From: Arcobacter roscoffensis
Lineage (GTDB): Bacteria; Campylobacterota; Campylobacteria; Campylobacterales; Arcobacteraceae
Direction of reading: 5' to 3'
Assembly: GCF_024267655.1 (NCBI RefSeq)
Contig: NZ_CP100595.1
Coordinates: forward strand, 744,001 to 808,000
DNA: 64,000 nucleotides
Shown here: positions 36,820 to 45,900 of the stretch, one piece after another
How positions within the stretch are numbered: position 1 is the first letter of the stretch
Layout: every line of letters starts with the position of its first letter
Notes under the pieces: generated by a model
What the model saw: the letters and a program-made list of their open reading frames with translations, nothing else
Told to the model about the DNA's origin: nothing
Databases searched by the model: none
Position numbers and translations under genes: made by a program

Positions 36820-37979
36820 TGAAATATATAAAATCATTTGCCTTAGTTATTGCAACGGCTTTAGTATTTACTGCTTGTACAAACAATGCAGAGGTATCAA
36901 AAGCTCAAGAGTTAGTAAATGTAAAAGTAAAAGAGGATTTAGGTAGATCGCTATTTTTTGATGTAAACCTTTCAAAAAATAGAACTCAATCATGCTCAAC
37001 TTGTCACAATCCACAAAAAGGATTTGCCGATGATAGAGATAATGGAATAAAAGCAATGGCTTCACTTGGAGATGATGGAAAATCATTGGGGGATAGACAA
37101 GCTCCAAGTGCAGCATACGCTAAGTTTTCACCAAAGTTTCATTTTGATGAGAAAAAACAAAAGTATATAGGTGGTCAATTTTGGGATGGTAGAGAAGCAA
37201 CGTTAGCAGGTCAAGCAGGTGGACCTCCTACAAATCCTATTGAAATGGGAATGCCAAGTAAAAAAGCTGTAGTTGATAGAATCAAAGAAAATCCTTATTA
37301 TGTAAAAACATTTAAAGAAGTTTATGGAAAAGATATTTTCTCTTCAAATGAAGAAGCTTATAAAGCAATGGCAGATGCAATAGAGAAGTTTGAGATGACA
37401 GATGAGTTTTCACCTTTTGATTCTAAATATGATAGATATTTAAAAGGTGAATATGAATTAACTGTATTAGAAGATTTAGGAAGAACACTATTTTTCTCAA
37501 ATAACAATAACTCTTGTGCCACTTGTCATGTACTAAAAGGTGAAGATAAGTTAGGTGAGATATTTACAAACTATGAGTATCATAATATTGGAGTTCCAAT
37601 AAATCACGAACTTAGAGCAAAAAATGGTGTAACACAAATTGATAATGGACTTTTAAATAACCCAACTGTAAGTGATGAAAAACACAAAGGAAAATACAAA
37701 GTTCCAACACTAAGAAATGTAGCAGTAACAGCACCATACATGCACAATGGAGTCTTTAAAGAGCTAAAAACTGTAGTTGAGTTTTATGATAAATACAATA
37801 ATCAAAATAGAAAACTAAATCCTGAAACAAATAAACCTTGGGATAAACCAGAAGTTGAAGAGACTATCTCACTAGAAGAGCTAAAAGCTAAAAAACAAAA
37901 TGACAGAAAAGTAGAAGCCTTAGTAGCTTTTATGAAACTACTTACAGATAAAAAATACGAACATTTACTTGAAAAATAG
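36819..37979 (+). CDS. di-heme cytochrome c peroxidase-family lipoprotein
   Basis: The 386-residue protein has a lipobox (VFTAC, Cys20) and two heme c sites: CSTCH (59-63) and CATCH (233-237). Conserved CcpA/MauG elements follow: LGRSLFFDVNLS, QFWDGREATLAGQAGGPP, NPIEMG, VPTLRNVAVTAPYMHNGVF. The family reduces hydrogen peroxide with electrons from small cytochromes, or (MauG) oxidises protein side chains. It ends the iron operon and is followed at once by a terminator. A role in oxidising iron or a ligand during uptake would fit the context but is inference. Confidence 0.9.
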   Translation: MKYIKSFALVIATALVFTACTNNAEVSKAQELVNVKVKEDLGRSLFFDVNLSKNRTQSCSTCHNPQKGFADDRDNGIKAMASLGDDGKSLGDRQAPSAAYAKFSPKFHFDEKKQKYIGGQFWDGREATLAGQAGGPPTNPIEMGMPSKKAVVDRIKENPYYVKTFKEVYGKDIFSSNEEAYKAMADAIEKFEMTDEFSPFDSKYDRYLKGEYELTVLEDLGRTLFFSNNNNSCATCHVLKGEDKLGEIFTNYEYHNIGVPINHELRAKNGVTQIDNGLLNNPTVSDEKHKGKYKVPTLRNVAVTAPYMHNGVFKELKTVVEFYDKYNNQNRKLNPETNKPWDKPEVEETISLEELKAKKQNDRKVEALVAFMKLLTDKKYEHLLEK

Positions 37980-38007
37980 AACACGAATAATTTCGTGTTT
38001 TATTTTT
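37980..38007 (+). terminator. rho-independent terminator of the iron operon
   Basis: AACACGAA-TAAT-TTCGTGTT followed by TTATTTTTC, starting directly after the peroxidase stop codon. Confidence 0.82.
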
Positions 38008-38076
38008 CTAAATTTATGTCTATTTTACTTCCAAATTCAACAAAAAAATGATATTATCAATAAAAAAGGATTCGTT

Positions 38077-38361
38077 ATTTTAAAAGTTATTTCATATTTA
38101 GTATTCTCAACACTATTATTTGCAAATAACAACTCTGATTTTTCAAGTGAGTTTAAAAAATTAAAAGAAGAAAAACAAGCTTTGATTGATAGATATGAGA
38201 TTAGAGTGGAAGTTGCAAGACTTGATAAAATGTACAAAAGAGTAAGGTTACTTTCTAAAACTCTTACTTGTTTTAAAAACACAAGAAGTAAAAGAGAAAT
38301 TGTACAGTGTAAAAATGATGAAAGAAAAAGAATAATGGAAATAATTAGAAAGAATTCATAA
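38077..38361 (+). CDS. small secreted protein, probable ATT start
   Basis: The frame is open further upstream, but the only conventional start (TTG 37969) would read through the terminator of the preceding gene. A strong ribosome site AAAAAAGGA ends 6 nt before ATT at 38077. Starting there gives 94 residues with a good signal peptide (start-LKVISYLVFSTLLFA) and a Lys/Arg-rich mature part with two Cys (LTCFKNT, VQCKND) that may form a disulfide. It ends IIRKNS. I do not recognise the family. The ATT start is inferred from the ribosome site and signal peptide together. Confidence 0.62.
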   Translation: MLKVISYLVFSTLLFANNNSDFSSEFKKLKEEKQALIDRYEIRVEVARLDKMYKRVRLLSKTLTCFKNTRSKREIVQCKNDERKRIMEIIRKNS

Positions 38362-38429
38362 AAAGATACCTTTACGATACACTTTTTTTATAAAATAATC
38401 TCCATATGAAATATAGGAGAAAGCTACAA

Positions 38430-38525
38430 ATGAAAAACTACCCTTTAAAACTTACATGTAAAACAACAAACGAAAAACCAATTGATACTTCAAGTGAAGA
38501 AGATGATGATTGGAATACTTTTTAA
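38430..38525 (+). CDS. 31-residue acidic-tailed peptide ending DWNTF
   Basis: A short frame with a very good ribosome site (AGGAGAAAG, 6 nt before ATG 38430). The product starts MKNYPLKLTCKTTNEKPI and ends SSEEDDDWNTF. The last five residues fit the xWxxF pattern of the chemoreceptor pentapeptide that binds CheR/CheB (the receptor at 9826-12444 ends KWESF). No hydrophobic segment. It is not in the usual size range of annotated genes; translation is supported only by the ribosome site and the isolated position. Confidence 0.5.
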   Translation: MKNYPLKLTCKTTNEKPIDTSSEEDDDWNTF

Positions 38526-38606
38526 AATACTTAGCTTTTAATTTAAGAGATATAAAACCAAAGCCTTTATATACTTAAGCCATATAAAAATTATGGAGAG
38601 ATAATT

Positions 38607-39314
38607 ATGAGTAAAAAAAGAGCTTTAATTACAGGTGGAAATAAAGGTATTGGTTTAGCAGTTGCAACTGCACTTTTAGAACTTGACTATGAGATTGTTG
38701 TAGTTGCAAGAAACTTTGATAATTTTCAGTTAGGTGGCTTACCAAATGTAACGGAAATTCAGTATGATTTATCAGATATTGAAAACTTACCAGTTTTAGC
38801 TAAAGAAGTTGGTGAAATAGATGTACTTATAAACAACGCAGGTTATATGCAGCCAAAATACACTTATGACAACTATCCAAAAGAAGCAAAAGAACACTTA
38901 ATGAATGTAGACTTACATGCACCAGTTGAGCTTATGAATCTTTTTAGTGTTGGCATGAAAAAAAGAAAATATGGAAGAATAGTAAACACAGCTTCAATCG
39001 CAGGTCAAATAGGTCACCCAGATGTATGGTATGGTATTGCAAAAGCAGGACTTATAAATGCTACTAAAATTTATGGAAAACTTCTTGGAAGTGATGGTAT
39101 CACAGTAAATTGTGTAGCTCCAAGTGCTGCTGAGACTGATATGCAAAATGACAATGATGAAAAAAGAAAAGCAGCCTTTAAAGCAGCAGTTGTTACAAAC
39201 AGATTTGCAGAACCTGAAGAAGTTGCAAAAGCTATTGTTTGGTTAGCTACTGATTGTCCTGAGTATATAAATGGTATTACTATAGATATAAACAACACTT
39301 TCTACGCAAGATAA
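38607..39314 (+). CDS. short-chain dehydrogenase/reductase (FabG-like)
   Basis: The 235-residue protein has the SDR cofactor motif TGGNKGIG (residues 8-15), INNAG, the catalytic Ser in NTASIAGQ and YGIAK (YxxxK). The end has GITIDINNTFYAR. It oxidises or reduces a hydroxyl/keto group with NAD(P). FabG-type 3-oxoacyl-ACP reductase is one possibility, but the C-terminal end differs and there are no fatty-acid genes nearby, so the substrate is open. A terminator follows. Confidence 0.88.
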   Translation: MSKKRALITGGNKGIGLAVATALLELDYEIVVVARNFDNFQLGGLPNVTEIQYDLSDIENLPVLAKEVGEIDVLINNAGYMQPKYTYDNYPKEAKEHLMNVDLHAPVELMNLFSVGMKKRKYGRIVNTASIAGQIGHPDVWYGIAKAGLINATKIYGKLLGSDGITVNCVAPSAAETDMQNDNDEKRKAAFKAAVVTNRFAEPEEVAKAIVWLATDCPEYINGITIDINNTFYAR

Positions 39315-39338
39315 AACTAGAGTTTAACTCTAGTTTTT
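39313..39338 (+). terminator. rho-independent terminator after the SDR gene
   Basis: A perfect 12-1-12 inverted repeat, AAAACTAGAGTT-T-AACTCTAGTTTT, ending in a T run, overlapping the SDR stop codon. Confidence 0.85.
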
Positions 39339-39408
39339 ATGCTCAATTAAAACTTCTTATTTAAAACATCAAAAAAATAAAATATAGATATAATAATATA
39401 TTTTTTAA

Positions 39409-39437
39409 TTACTCTTTTAGAACACTTGTTCTATAAT
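39409..39437 (+). promoter_or_regulatory. promoter of the TetR-RND operon
   Basis: TATAAT at 39432-39437 with TTACTC at 39409-39414, 17 nt apart. The -10 box lies exactly between the two palindromic operators, so bound repressor would cover it. Confidence 0.6.
39418..39433. promoter_or_regulatory. TetR operator 1
   Basis: TAGAACA-CT-TGTTCTA, a perfect 7-2-7 palindrome. Same half-site as operator 2, centre 20 bp upstream of it. Confidence 0.75.
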
Positions 39438-39454
39438 TAGAACAAATGTTCTAA
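39437..39454. promoter_or_regulatory. TetR operator 2
   Basis: TTAGAACA-AA-TGTTCTAA, a perfect 8-2-8 palindrome around the predicted transcription start, 11 nt before the tetR ATG. Confidence 0.78.
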
Positions 39455-39464
39455 AAGGTGTTTT

Positions 39465-40103
39465 ATGACAAGTAGAAAAAATCTAATAATTCAAGAATCA
39501 ATAAATCTTTTTAATGAAAAGGGTTGTATAAATACAAGTACTAGACACATAGCTTCAAAGCTTGGTATTAGTGTAGGGAATTTGTACTATTATTTTAAAA
39601 ATAAAGAAGAGATTATCATAGCTATTTATGAAGAGTTTATGTCTTTGATATCAAAACAGCTTACAAGCGTAAGAGATGGACAAGATTTAGCCTTTGATTA
39701 TTATGATTTTTTACAACAACAAATGACTTATGAGTTAAAGTATCGTTTTTTCAGACTTGAACTTAACAATATCTATCAAAACTACCCCAAAGTAAAAGAG
39801 GCTTTTGAAAAAAGCCATATTCAAAAAAAACAGCAAATAAAATATGTTTATACCCATCAAATAAAATATGGATATATGAAAAGACTAGAAGAAGATGAAC
39901 TTGATTTTTTAGTATCAAACACTTGGATTATCGTAACTCAATGGGAAATCTATTGGCTCATAGATAGGTTGGATGACGAAAAGCAAAGAAGAAGAAATGG
40001 TATCTTAAATATTCTATATTTTATAAAACCTTATATGACAATAAAAGGTTTAGAAGATACAAATCTATTAACTTCAATTAATTATTTAAACAAAAAGGCA
40101 TAA
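39465..40103 (+). CDS. TetR/AcrR-family transcriptional repressor
   Basis: The 212-residue protein has the TetR DNA-binding domain at residues 1-50 (NLIIQESINLFNEKGCINTS; HIASKLGISVGNLYYYFKNK) and a helical ligand-binding half. It heads the RND operon and lies 2 nt before the TolC gene. Two palindromes overlap its own promoter, so it very likely represses itself and the pump. The inducer is unknown. Confidence 0.93.
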   Translation: MTSRKNLIIQESINLFNEKGCINTSTRHIASKLGISVGNLYYYFKNKEEIIIAIYEEFMSLISKQLTSVRDGQDLAFDYYDFLQQQMTYELKYRFFRLELNNIYQNYPKVKEAFEKSHIQKKQQIKYVYTHQIKYGYMKRLEEDELDFLVSNTWIIVTQWEIYWLIDRLDDEKQRRRNGILNILYFIKPYMTIKGLEDTNLLTSINYLNKKA

Positions 40104-40104
40104 A

Positions 40105-41862
40105 ATGAGAAAAATTTTTATTTTGATATTTATAGTTTTTACAAGCCTTGTTTTTAGTAAAGATTATAGTCTAAAGTTAGTTGTGGATAAAACATCACAA
40201 ACTTATATACAAGCTATAAAAAAAGAGAGTAAAAAACTTTTTTCAAGTAGTGATAAAATAAACTATAAAATAGAAGTTTGTTCTAAAGGTTGTCAAAATT
40301 TACTTAGGAATAAAGATGCAGTCTTTTTACTAAATAGTATAGGCTCAAAGCCTAAAAAACAAGACTCTTATATAATTACATATAATCTAATATCATCTAT
40401 TTATGATGAAAATAGAGTTATACGAACTACTGCTTTAGGTATTTTTGAGTATCTAAAAGAGAAAAAAAGAAAAACTATACATATAAAAAACAAAGCTTTA
40501 GTTTTCAAAGAAGAAGAAAACAAAAATCTAAAAACTTTAAATCTAAAAGAGGTTTTAAACCTAGCTGTAAAAAATAATCTTAAAATAAAAAGAAATCAAA
40601 ATAGCATAAAACTTCAAGAAATAGGTGTTCATGAAACAAAAAGTCTATATAAACCTAAAATAGATATTTTCTCAAACTATATAGAAATTGATGAAGATAG
40701 AGCACTTGCTAGTAGAGGTCTAAATCCCCAAAGAACAATGGAAGCAGGAGTTAAAGTGTCTCAGCTTATTTATTCAGATAAGGTTTTGAAAAATATAGAG
40801 ATAAATAAACTTTTATATAAATCTACAAAACAAGAAGCCAAGGCTTTAGATGATGAGATTTTATACAAAGCAACACTTATATATTTAAACATAATTAAAG
40901 CAAAACAATACAATAAAATCATAAAAATAAAACATGATTTCATACAAAGAAATCTTTTATTTGCAAAACAAAGAGTTCAAATAGGAGTACAAGATAGAAG
41001 TGATGTATATAGATGGCAAAGTGAATTGGCAAATGCAAATATTCAATTGGCAACTTCTCAAAAAAAGTTAAAAAAGCTAAAAGTGGAACTATCAAACTTA
41101 CTTAGAATAAAAAATGAATATGATTATTTAGAGTATGGACTAAACTCAAAACTTTTTAAACTTTTAAATAAAGATGCAATTACATATCTTAAAGATGTGA
41201 AAGTTCAAGAAGCTTTTACAAGAAATATAGTTCATACTCATCCAAGATTAAAGCAAATAAAAGAGCTAATAAAAGCAAAAAATGAACACTTACAAATGAA
41301 TAAAGACTCTTATTATTTGCCAAGTATTGCCTTTGAGGGAAGTGCAAAAAAAGTTCTAAAAAGAGGTGGTGAAGCATCTGATTTACCAAGAACTTGGGAT
41401 GATAAAGAGTATCAAGCTGTTATTAATATAAATCTTTCTTTATATGAAGGTGGAGTTAAAAAATCAAAGATTCAAAAAAATGAAGTAGAACTAATCGATT
41501 TAAAACTTCAATACAATGATGTAAAAAACCTAATAATAGAAAATGTAAGAAAAAACTATGAGTCATTATCTCACTCTTACTCAAAAATATCATATTCTAA
41601 GGACTCATTGAACTCTTCAAAAAAGAATTATGAGTTAATTGAAGATAAATATAAAAAAGGAAAAGAGAATATTATCTCACTTTTAGATGCTCAAAACTCA
41701 TATATAGTTTCAAAGTTAAATCTAAGTATTTCAAATATTGAATATCTAGTGGATTTAAGTTCTATTTATTTTTTTAGTGGACGAATAGATATTTTACTTG
41801 ATGAGATAAAAAAAGAAGAAGTTGAAAAAAAAATACATGAGATTATAAAGGATAAAAATTGA
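40105..41862 (+). CDS. TolC-family outer membrane efflux protein with extra N-terminal region
   Basis: The 585-residue protein has a signal peptide (MRKIFILIFIVFTSLVFS). TolC-like repeats begin at about residue 150 (LNLKEVLNLAVKNNLKIKRN) and continue with TolC helices (EKYKKGKENIISLLDAQNSY is the second-repeat signature, seen as DKYKKGKENI). Residues 20-145 are an additional domain (KLVVDKTSQTYIQAIKKE; VCSKGCQNLLRNKDAVFLL) with two Cys in CSKGC. Ordinary TolC proteins are about 430-500 residues, so this region is an extra. It forms the outer duct of the RND pump encoded next. Confidence 0.86.
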   Translation: MRKIFILIFIVFTSLVFSKDYSLKLVVDKTSQTYIQAIKKESKKLFSSSDKINYKIEVCSKGCQNLLRNKDAVFLLNSIGSKPKKQDSYIITYNLISSIYDENRVIRTTALGIFEYLKEKKRKTIHIKNKALVFKEEENKNLKTLNLKEVLNLAVKNNLKIKRNQNSIKLQEIGVHETKSLYKPKIDIFSNYIEIDEDRALASRGLNPQRTMEAGVKVSQLIYSDKVLKNIEINKLLYKSTKQEAKALDDEILYKATLIYLNIIKAKQYNKIIKIKHDFIQRNLLFAKQRVQIGVQDRSDVYRWQSELANANIQLATSQKKLKKLKVELSNLLRIKNEYDYLEYGLNSKLFKLLNKDAITYLKDVKVQEAFTRNIVHTHPRLKQIKELIKAKNEHLQMNKDSYYLPSIAFEGSAKKVLKRGGEASDLPRTWDDKEYQAVININLSLYEGGVKKSKIQKNEVELIDLKLQYNDVKNLIIENVRKNYESLSHSYSKISYSKDSLNSSKKNYELIEDKYKKGKENIISLLDAQNSYIVSKLNLSISNIEYLVDLSSIYFFSGRIDILLDEIKKEEVEKKIHEIIKDKN

Positions 41863-42968
41863 AAAACTTAGTTTTAGCCATATTTATTTTAGTAGCTTTT
41901 ACTGCTTGTCAAGAAAAAGAAGAAAAAGTGCAAAAACAAGATATTAAAACAGTATTTGCTACTTTACCAATAGCTAAAGATTCAAATGAAAATAGAGTTT
42001 TTAATGCAACTGCTATTTCAAATAATGAAACAAAATTAAGCTTTAAAGTTGAAGGAAACATCATATATCTAAAAACAAAAATAGGTGATGAAGTAAAAAA
42101 AGATGAGTTAATAGCAAAGTTGGATTCAAAGCCTTATGAACTAAGAGTTTCTCAAATAAAATATGCACTAAGTGAAGCAAGGGCTAGTTTACAAAATGCC
42201 AAAAGTACTTATGAAAGAGTTAAGAAACTATACATAAATCAAAATGCAAGTGTAAGCGATATAGATAAAGCAAAAGCAGCCTATGAAGCTACAAGTGCAA
42301 AGGTTAAAAATATCACAAAAGAGCTAGATTATGCAAAACTAAAACTTTCATATACAAAACTTTACTCACCTATGAATGCGTATATTTCTCTAAAGTATGT
42401 ACATGAAAATGAAAATGTAGCAGTAGGAACACCTGTTGTTTTATTAGGAGATAAACTAATAGATGAAGTATCAGTTCAAGTTCCTGAGTCAATAATCAAT
42501 AGAATAAAACAAAATGATTTAGTAAAAGTTGTATTTACTTCACTTGATAAAAATAGAGTATTTACAGCAAAAGTAAAAGAAGTATCAAAATATGCTTCAT
42601 CTAAAAGTAAAACTTATAAAGTAGTGGCAAAGCTAAACAATAGCTCAAATTTAATCAAGTCAGGTATGTCAGCTGATGTTTATTTTAATCTTTTAGATGA
42701 TTCAAAAACTAGTATTTATTGTGTTCCATCAAATAGTGTTTTAAATGATAAAGAGGGATATTTTGTATATACCCTTATAAGAAATGAAAAAAGTCAAAAA
42801 GATTATATGGTTAAAAAAACTATGGTTAAAGTAGGAGAGTTAACATCTGATGGTTTTGAAATACTTGAAGGTTTAAATAGTGATGATTTAGTTTTAAAAG
42901 CTGGTATGAGTGAGGTGTATGAGCAAATGAAAGTTCAAATATCAAACTTAAAAGACTTAGGAAAATAA
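41859..42968 (+). CDS. RND efflux periplasmic adaptor (membrane fusion protein), lipoprotein
   Basis: The 369-residue protein has a lipobox (VAFTAC, Cys17), a lipoyl/barrel-sandwich half (FKVEGNIIYLKTKIGDEVKKD), a coiled-coil hairpin (residues about 85-145) and a matching second half. It bridges the RND pump and TolC. The TTG start overlaps the TolC stop by 4 nt. Confidence 0.92.
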   Translation: MKNLVLAIFILVAFTACQEKEEKVQKQDIKTVFATLPIAKDSNENRVFNATAISNNETKLSFKVEGNIIYLKTKIGDEVKKDELIAKLDSKPYELRVSQIKYALSEARASLQNAKSTYERVKKLYINQNASVSDIDKAKAAYEATSAKVKNITKELDYAKLKLSYTKLYSPMNAYISLKYVHENENVAVGTPVVLLGDKLIDEVSVQVPESIINRIKQNDLVKVVFTSLDKNRVFTAKVKEVSKYASSKSKTYKVVAKLNNSSNLIKSGMSADVYFNLLDDSKTSIYCVPSNSVLNDKEGYFVYTLIRNEKSQKDYMVKKTMVKVGELTSDGFEILEGLNSDDLVLKAGMSEVYEQMKVQISNLKDLGK

Positions 42969-42969
42969 A

Positions 42970-45900
42970 ATGTCTATTACAAAATTTGCTTTAGAAAAAA
43001 GCACTGTTACTATAGTCTTTTCATTTATGCTTTTAATCTATGGAGTAATATCATTTTTTGATTTACCAAGGGCAAAAGACCCTGGCTTTATCATAAGAAC
43101 TGCTACTGTTGTGACATATTTCCCAGGAGCTAGTGCAAAAAGAGTAGAGCAGTTAGTAACTGATAAACTAGAAAAAACCATACAAGAAATGCCTCAAATT
43201 GATAATATAAAATCAACTTCAAAAAATGGTGTATCAATAATTTTTGTAAATATTTTAGAAAAACACAAAAATATGAGAGAGATTTGGGATAGTCTTAGAA
43301 GAAAGGTTGAAAAAGGAAGTAGGGCATTACCAGATGGAACAAGCCAGCCAATAGTAAATGATGAGTTTGGAGATGTTTACGGAAATCTTATTTCTATTAC
43401 TAGTGATGGCTTGAATTATAGTGAGCTTGAAGATATGGCAAATGATGCTAAGGATATTATCTTAAGAGTAGATGAGGTTGCAAAAGTTGAGCTTTTAGGA
43501 CTTCAACCCCAAAGAGTTTATGTCGAGTTTGATAATGCAAAACTAGCAAAATTAAATCTAAGTGCTTCATATTTAAAAAATATATTAGAACAAAAAAATA
43601 TAGTTTTATCAGGTGGAAGTATAAAAGTAGATAGTTCAAGATTATCAGTAGAACCAAGTGGAAACTATGAAAATATAAAACAAATTGCAAATACCATAGT
43701 TCCTTTATCTACAGGCGAGTATATTTACCTAAAAGATATTGCAAATATTAAGTATGAATACAAAGAACCAAGTACTTTCATAGTAAGAAAAAGTGGACAA
43801 AATGCTATAGTTTTAGCTATTTCTATGAAAAAAGATGGGGATATTATAAAACTAGGAGAAAAACTTGATAACTTGATGCTTGATATTCAAAATAAGCTTC
43901 CTTTAGGTGTTAAACTTGAAAAGCTTTTTGATGAACCAAAAATTGTAGAGCAAATTGTAGGAAACTTTGTAGATAACTTACTTCAAGCTATGGCTTTAGT
44001 TGTTTTAGTGATGTTATTTTCACTAGGATTTAGAACAGGTCTTATAGTTGCTGTTTTAATTCCAATGTCGGTTTTAACTTCTTTTATTATCATGAGTATT
44101 TTTGATATTTGGCTAGATCAAGTATCTCTTGCTGCACTTATTATCTCTTTAGGTCTTTTAGTTGATAGTGCTATTGTTATGAGCGAGTCTATCATGGTTT
44201 TAATGCAAAGGGGAAAGAGTGTATTTGAAGCTTCACTTCAAAGTGCAAATGAACTAAAAGTACCACTTCTAACATCAGCACTTACAACATCAGCAGCCTT
44301 TTTACCTATATTTTTAGCAAAATCAAGCACAGGAGAGTATACAAACTCTATTTTTAAAGTAGTTACAATTACACTTCTTTCTTCATGGGTTTTAGCTCTT
44401 ACTTTAACGCCTGTTTTAAGTAAGTATTTTATGAAAAAGAAAAAACTTGAAGCTAAAGAGAGTAGGTTTTATTTCTATTATAGAGGTTTTTTAAAAACGG
44501 TTTTAAGATTTAGATATTTAACTGTTTTAGTTGTAATTTTAATTTTTGTGGGCTCACTAAAAGTTTTAGATATTGTTCCAAAGAAGTTTTTCCCACCTTC
44601 AAGTGAACCTAGTTTTACTTTAGAGCTTAGGCTTCCAGTGGGAACAAATATAGATACAACAAAACAAGCAGTAGGAAAAATAGAAGAGTATATAAATCAA
44701 AAATATATTGTAAAAAAACAAAGTGTTAAAAACTTTGTTTCTTTTATAGGTCAGAGTGCTCCAAGGTTTTGGTTAGCTTATGACCAAGAGTTAGCTAGTG
44801 TAGAATATAGTACTATTTTGGTAAATGTAAAAGAGTATAAAAATCTACATAGTGTAAAAAAAGATGTAGAAGAGTTTACAAAAAATAGTTTTCCTAATAT
44901 GCAAGTATCAGCAAAAGTTTTAGCAAACGGACCTCCTGTTAAACAGCCAATTGAGATAAGAATAAGTGGAAAAGATATTGACAAACTATTTGAGCTTAGT
45001 TCAAAAGTAAAACAAGAGTTATCAAACTATGATGAAGTGAAAACAATAGTTGATGATTGGGGTATTAGAAATAAAAAGTTTGTAGTTGATATTGATGAAG
45101 CAAAGGCTTTAAAAGAGGGTATTTCAAATCTTGATATAGCAATATCTCTGCAAAGTGCTTTAAGTGGTTTTGAGGTTACTACTTTTAGAAAAGATGATAA
45201 GTTAATACCTATAGTTTTAAGATCAAATGAGAATACAAAAGATGATTTAGATAGATTTAAATCTATTAGTGTTTATTCTCAAAGTAGTGGAAAAAATATA
45301 CCTTTGTCTCAGGTTGCTTCTGTAAAAGTAGTTTTTGAAGAATCAAAAATCATAAGAAGAGATAGACTAAAAACAGTAACTGTTGGGGCAAATATAAACC
45401 AAGGAGCAAATGCAATAGCAGTATTTGAAAAAATACAACCTTTTATGAGCGAGTTACAAGAAAAGTTTCCTTTAGGTTATTATTATGAGTTTGGTGGAGA
45501 GTATGAAGCCTCAGGAAAAGCAAATAAGTCAATAGTTGAGAACTTACCTCTTGCTTTCATGGCAATAGTTTTACTTATGGTTGCACAGTTTAATTCTATT
45601 AGAAAGCCAATTATTATTCTTGTATCTATTCCTTTAGGACTAATTGGAGTATCAATTGGACTTTACACAATGAACTCATATTTTGGATTCATGACTCTTT
45701 TAGGAATTATTTCTTTAAGTGGTATTGTAATCAATAATGCAATAGTTCTTTTAGAGAGAATAAAACTTGAAAATGAAAATGGTTTAAATCTTTATGACTC
45801 TATTATTGAAGCTTGTGTGAGTAGGTTTAGACCTATTATTCTTACAACAATTACCACTATTTTTGGACTTATTCCTTTATGGTATAGTGGAGGTGAGATG

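Noticed and set aside
37969-38076. N-terminal extension of the small secreted protein from TTG 37969
   Set aside because: The extension would be translated through the terminator hairpin of the preceding gene and lacks a ribosome site, while a good site precedes ATT 38077.
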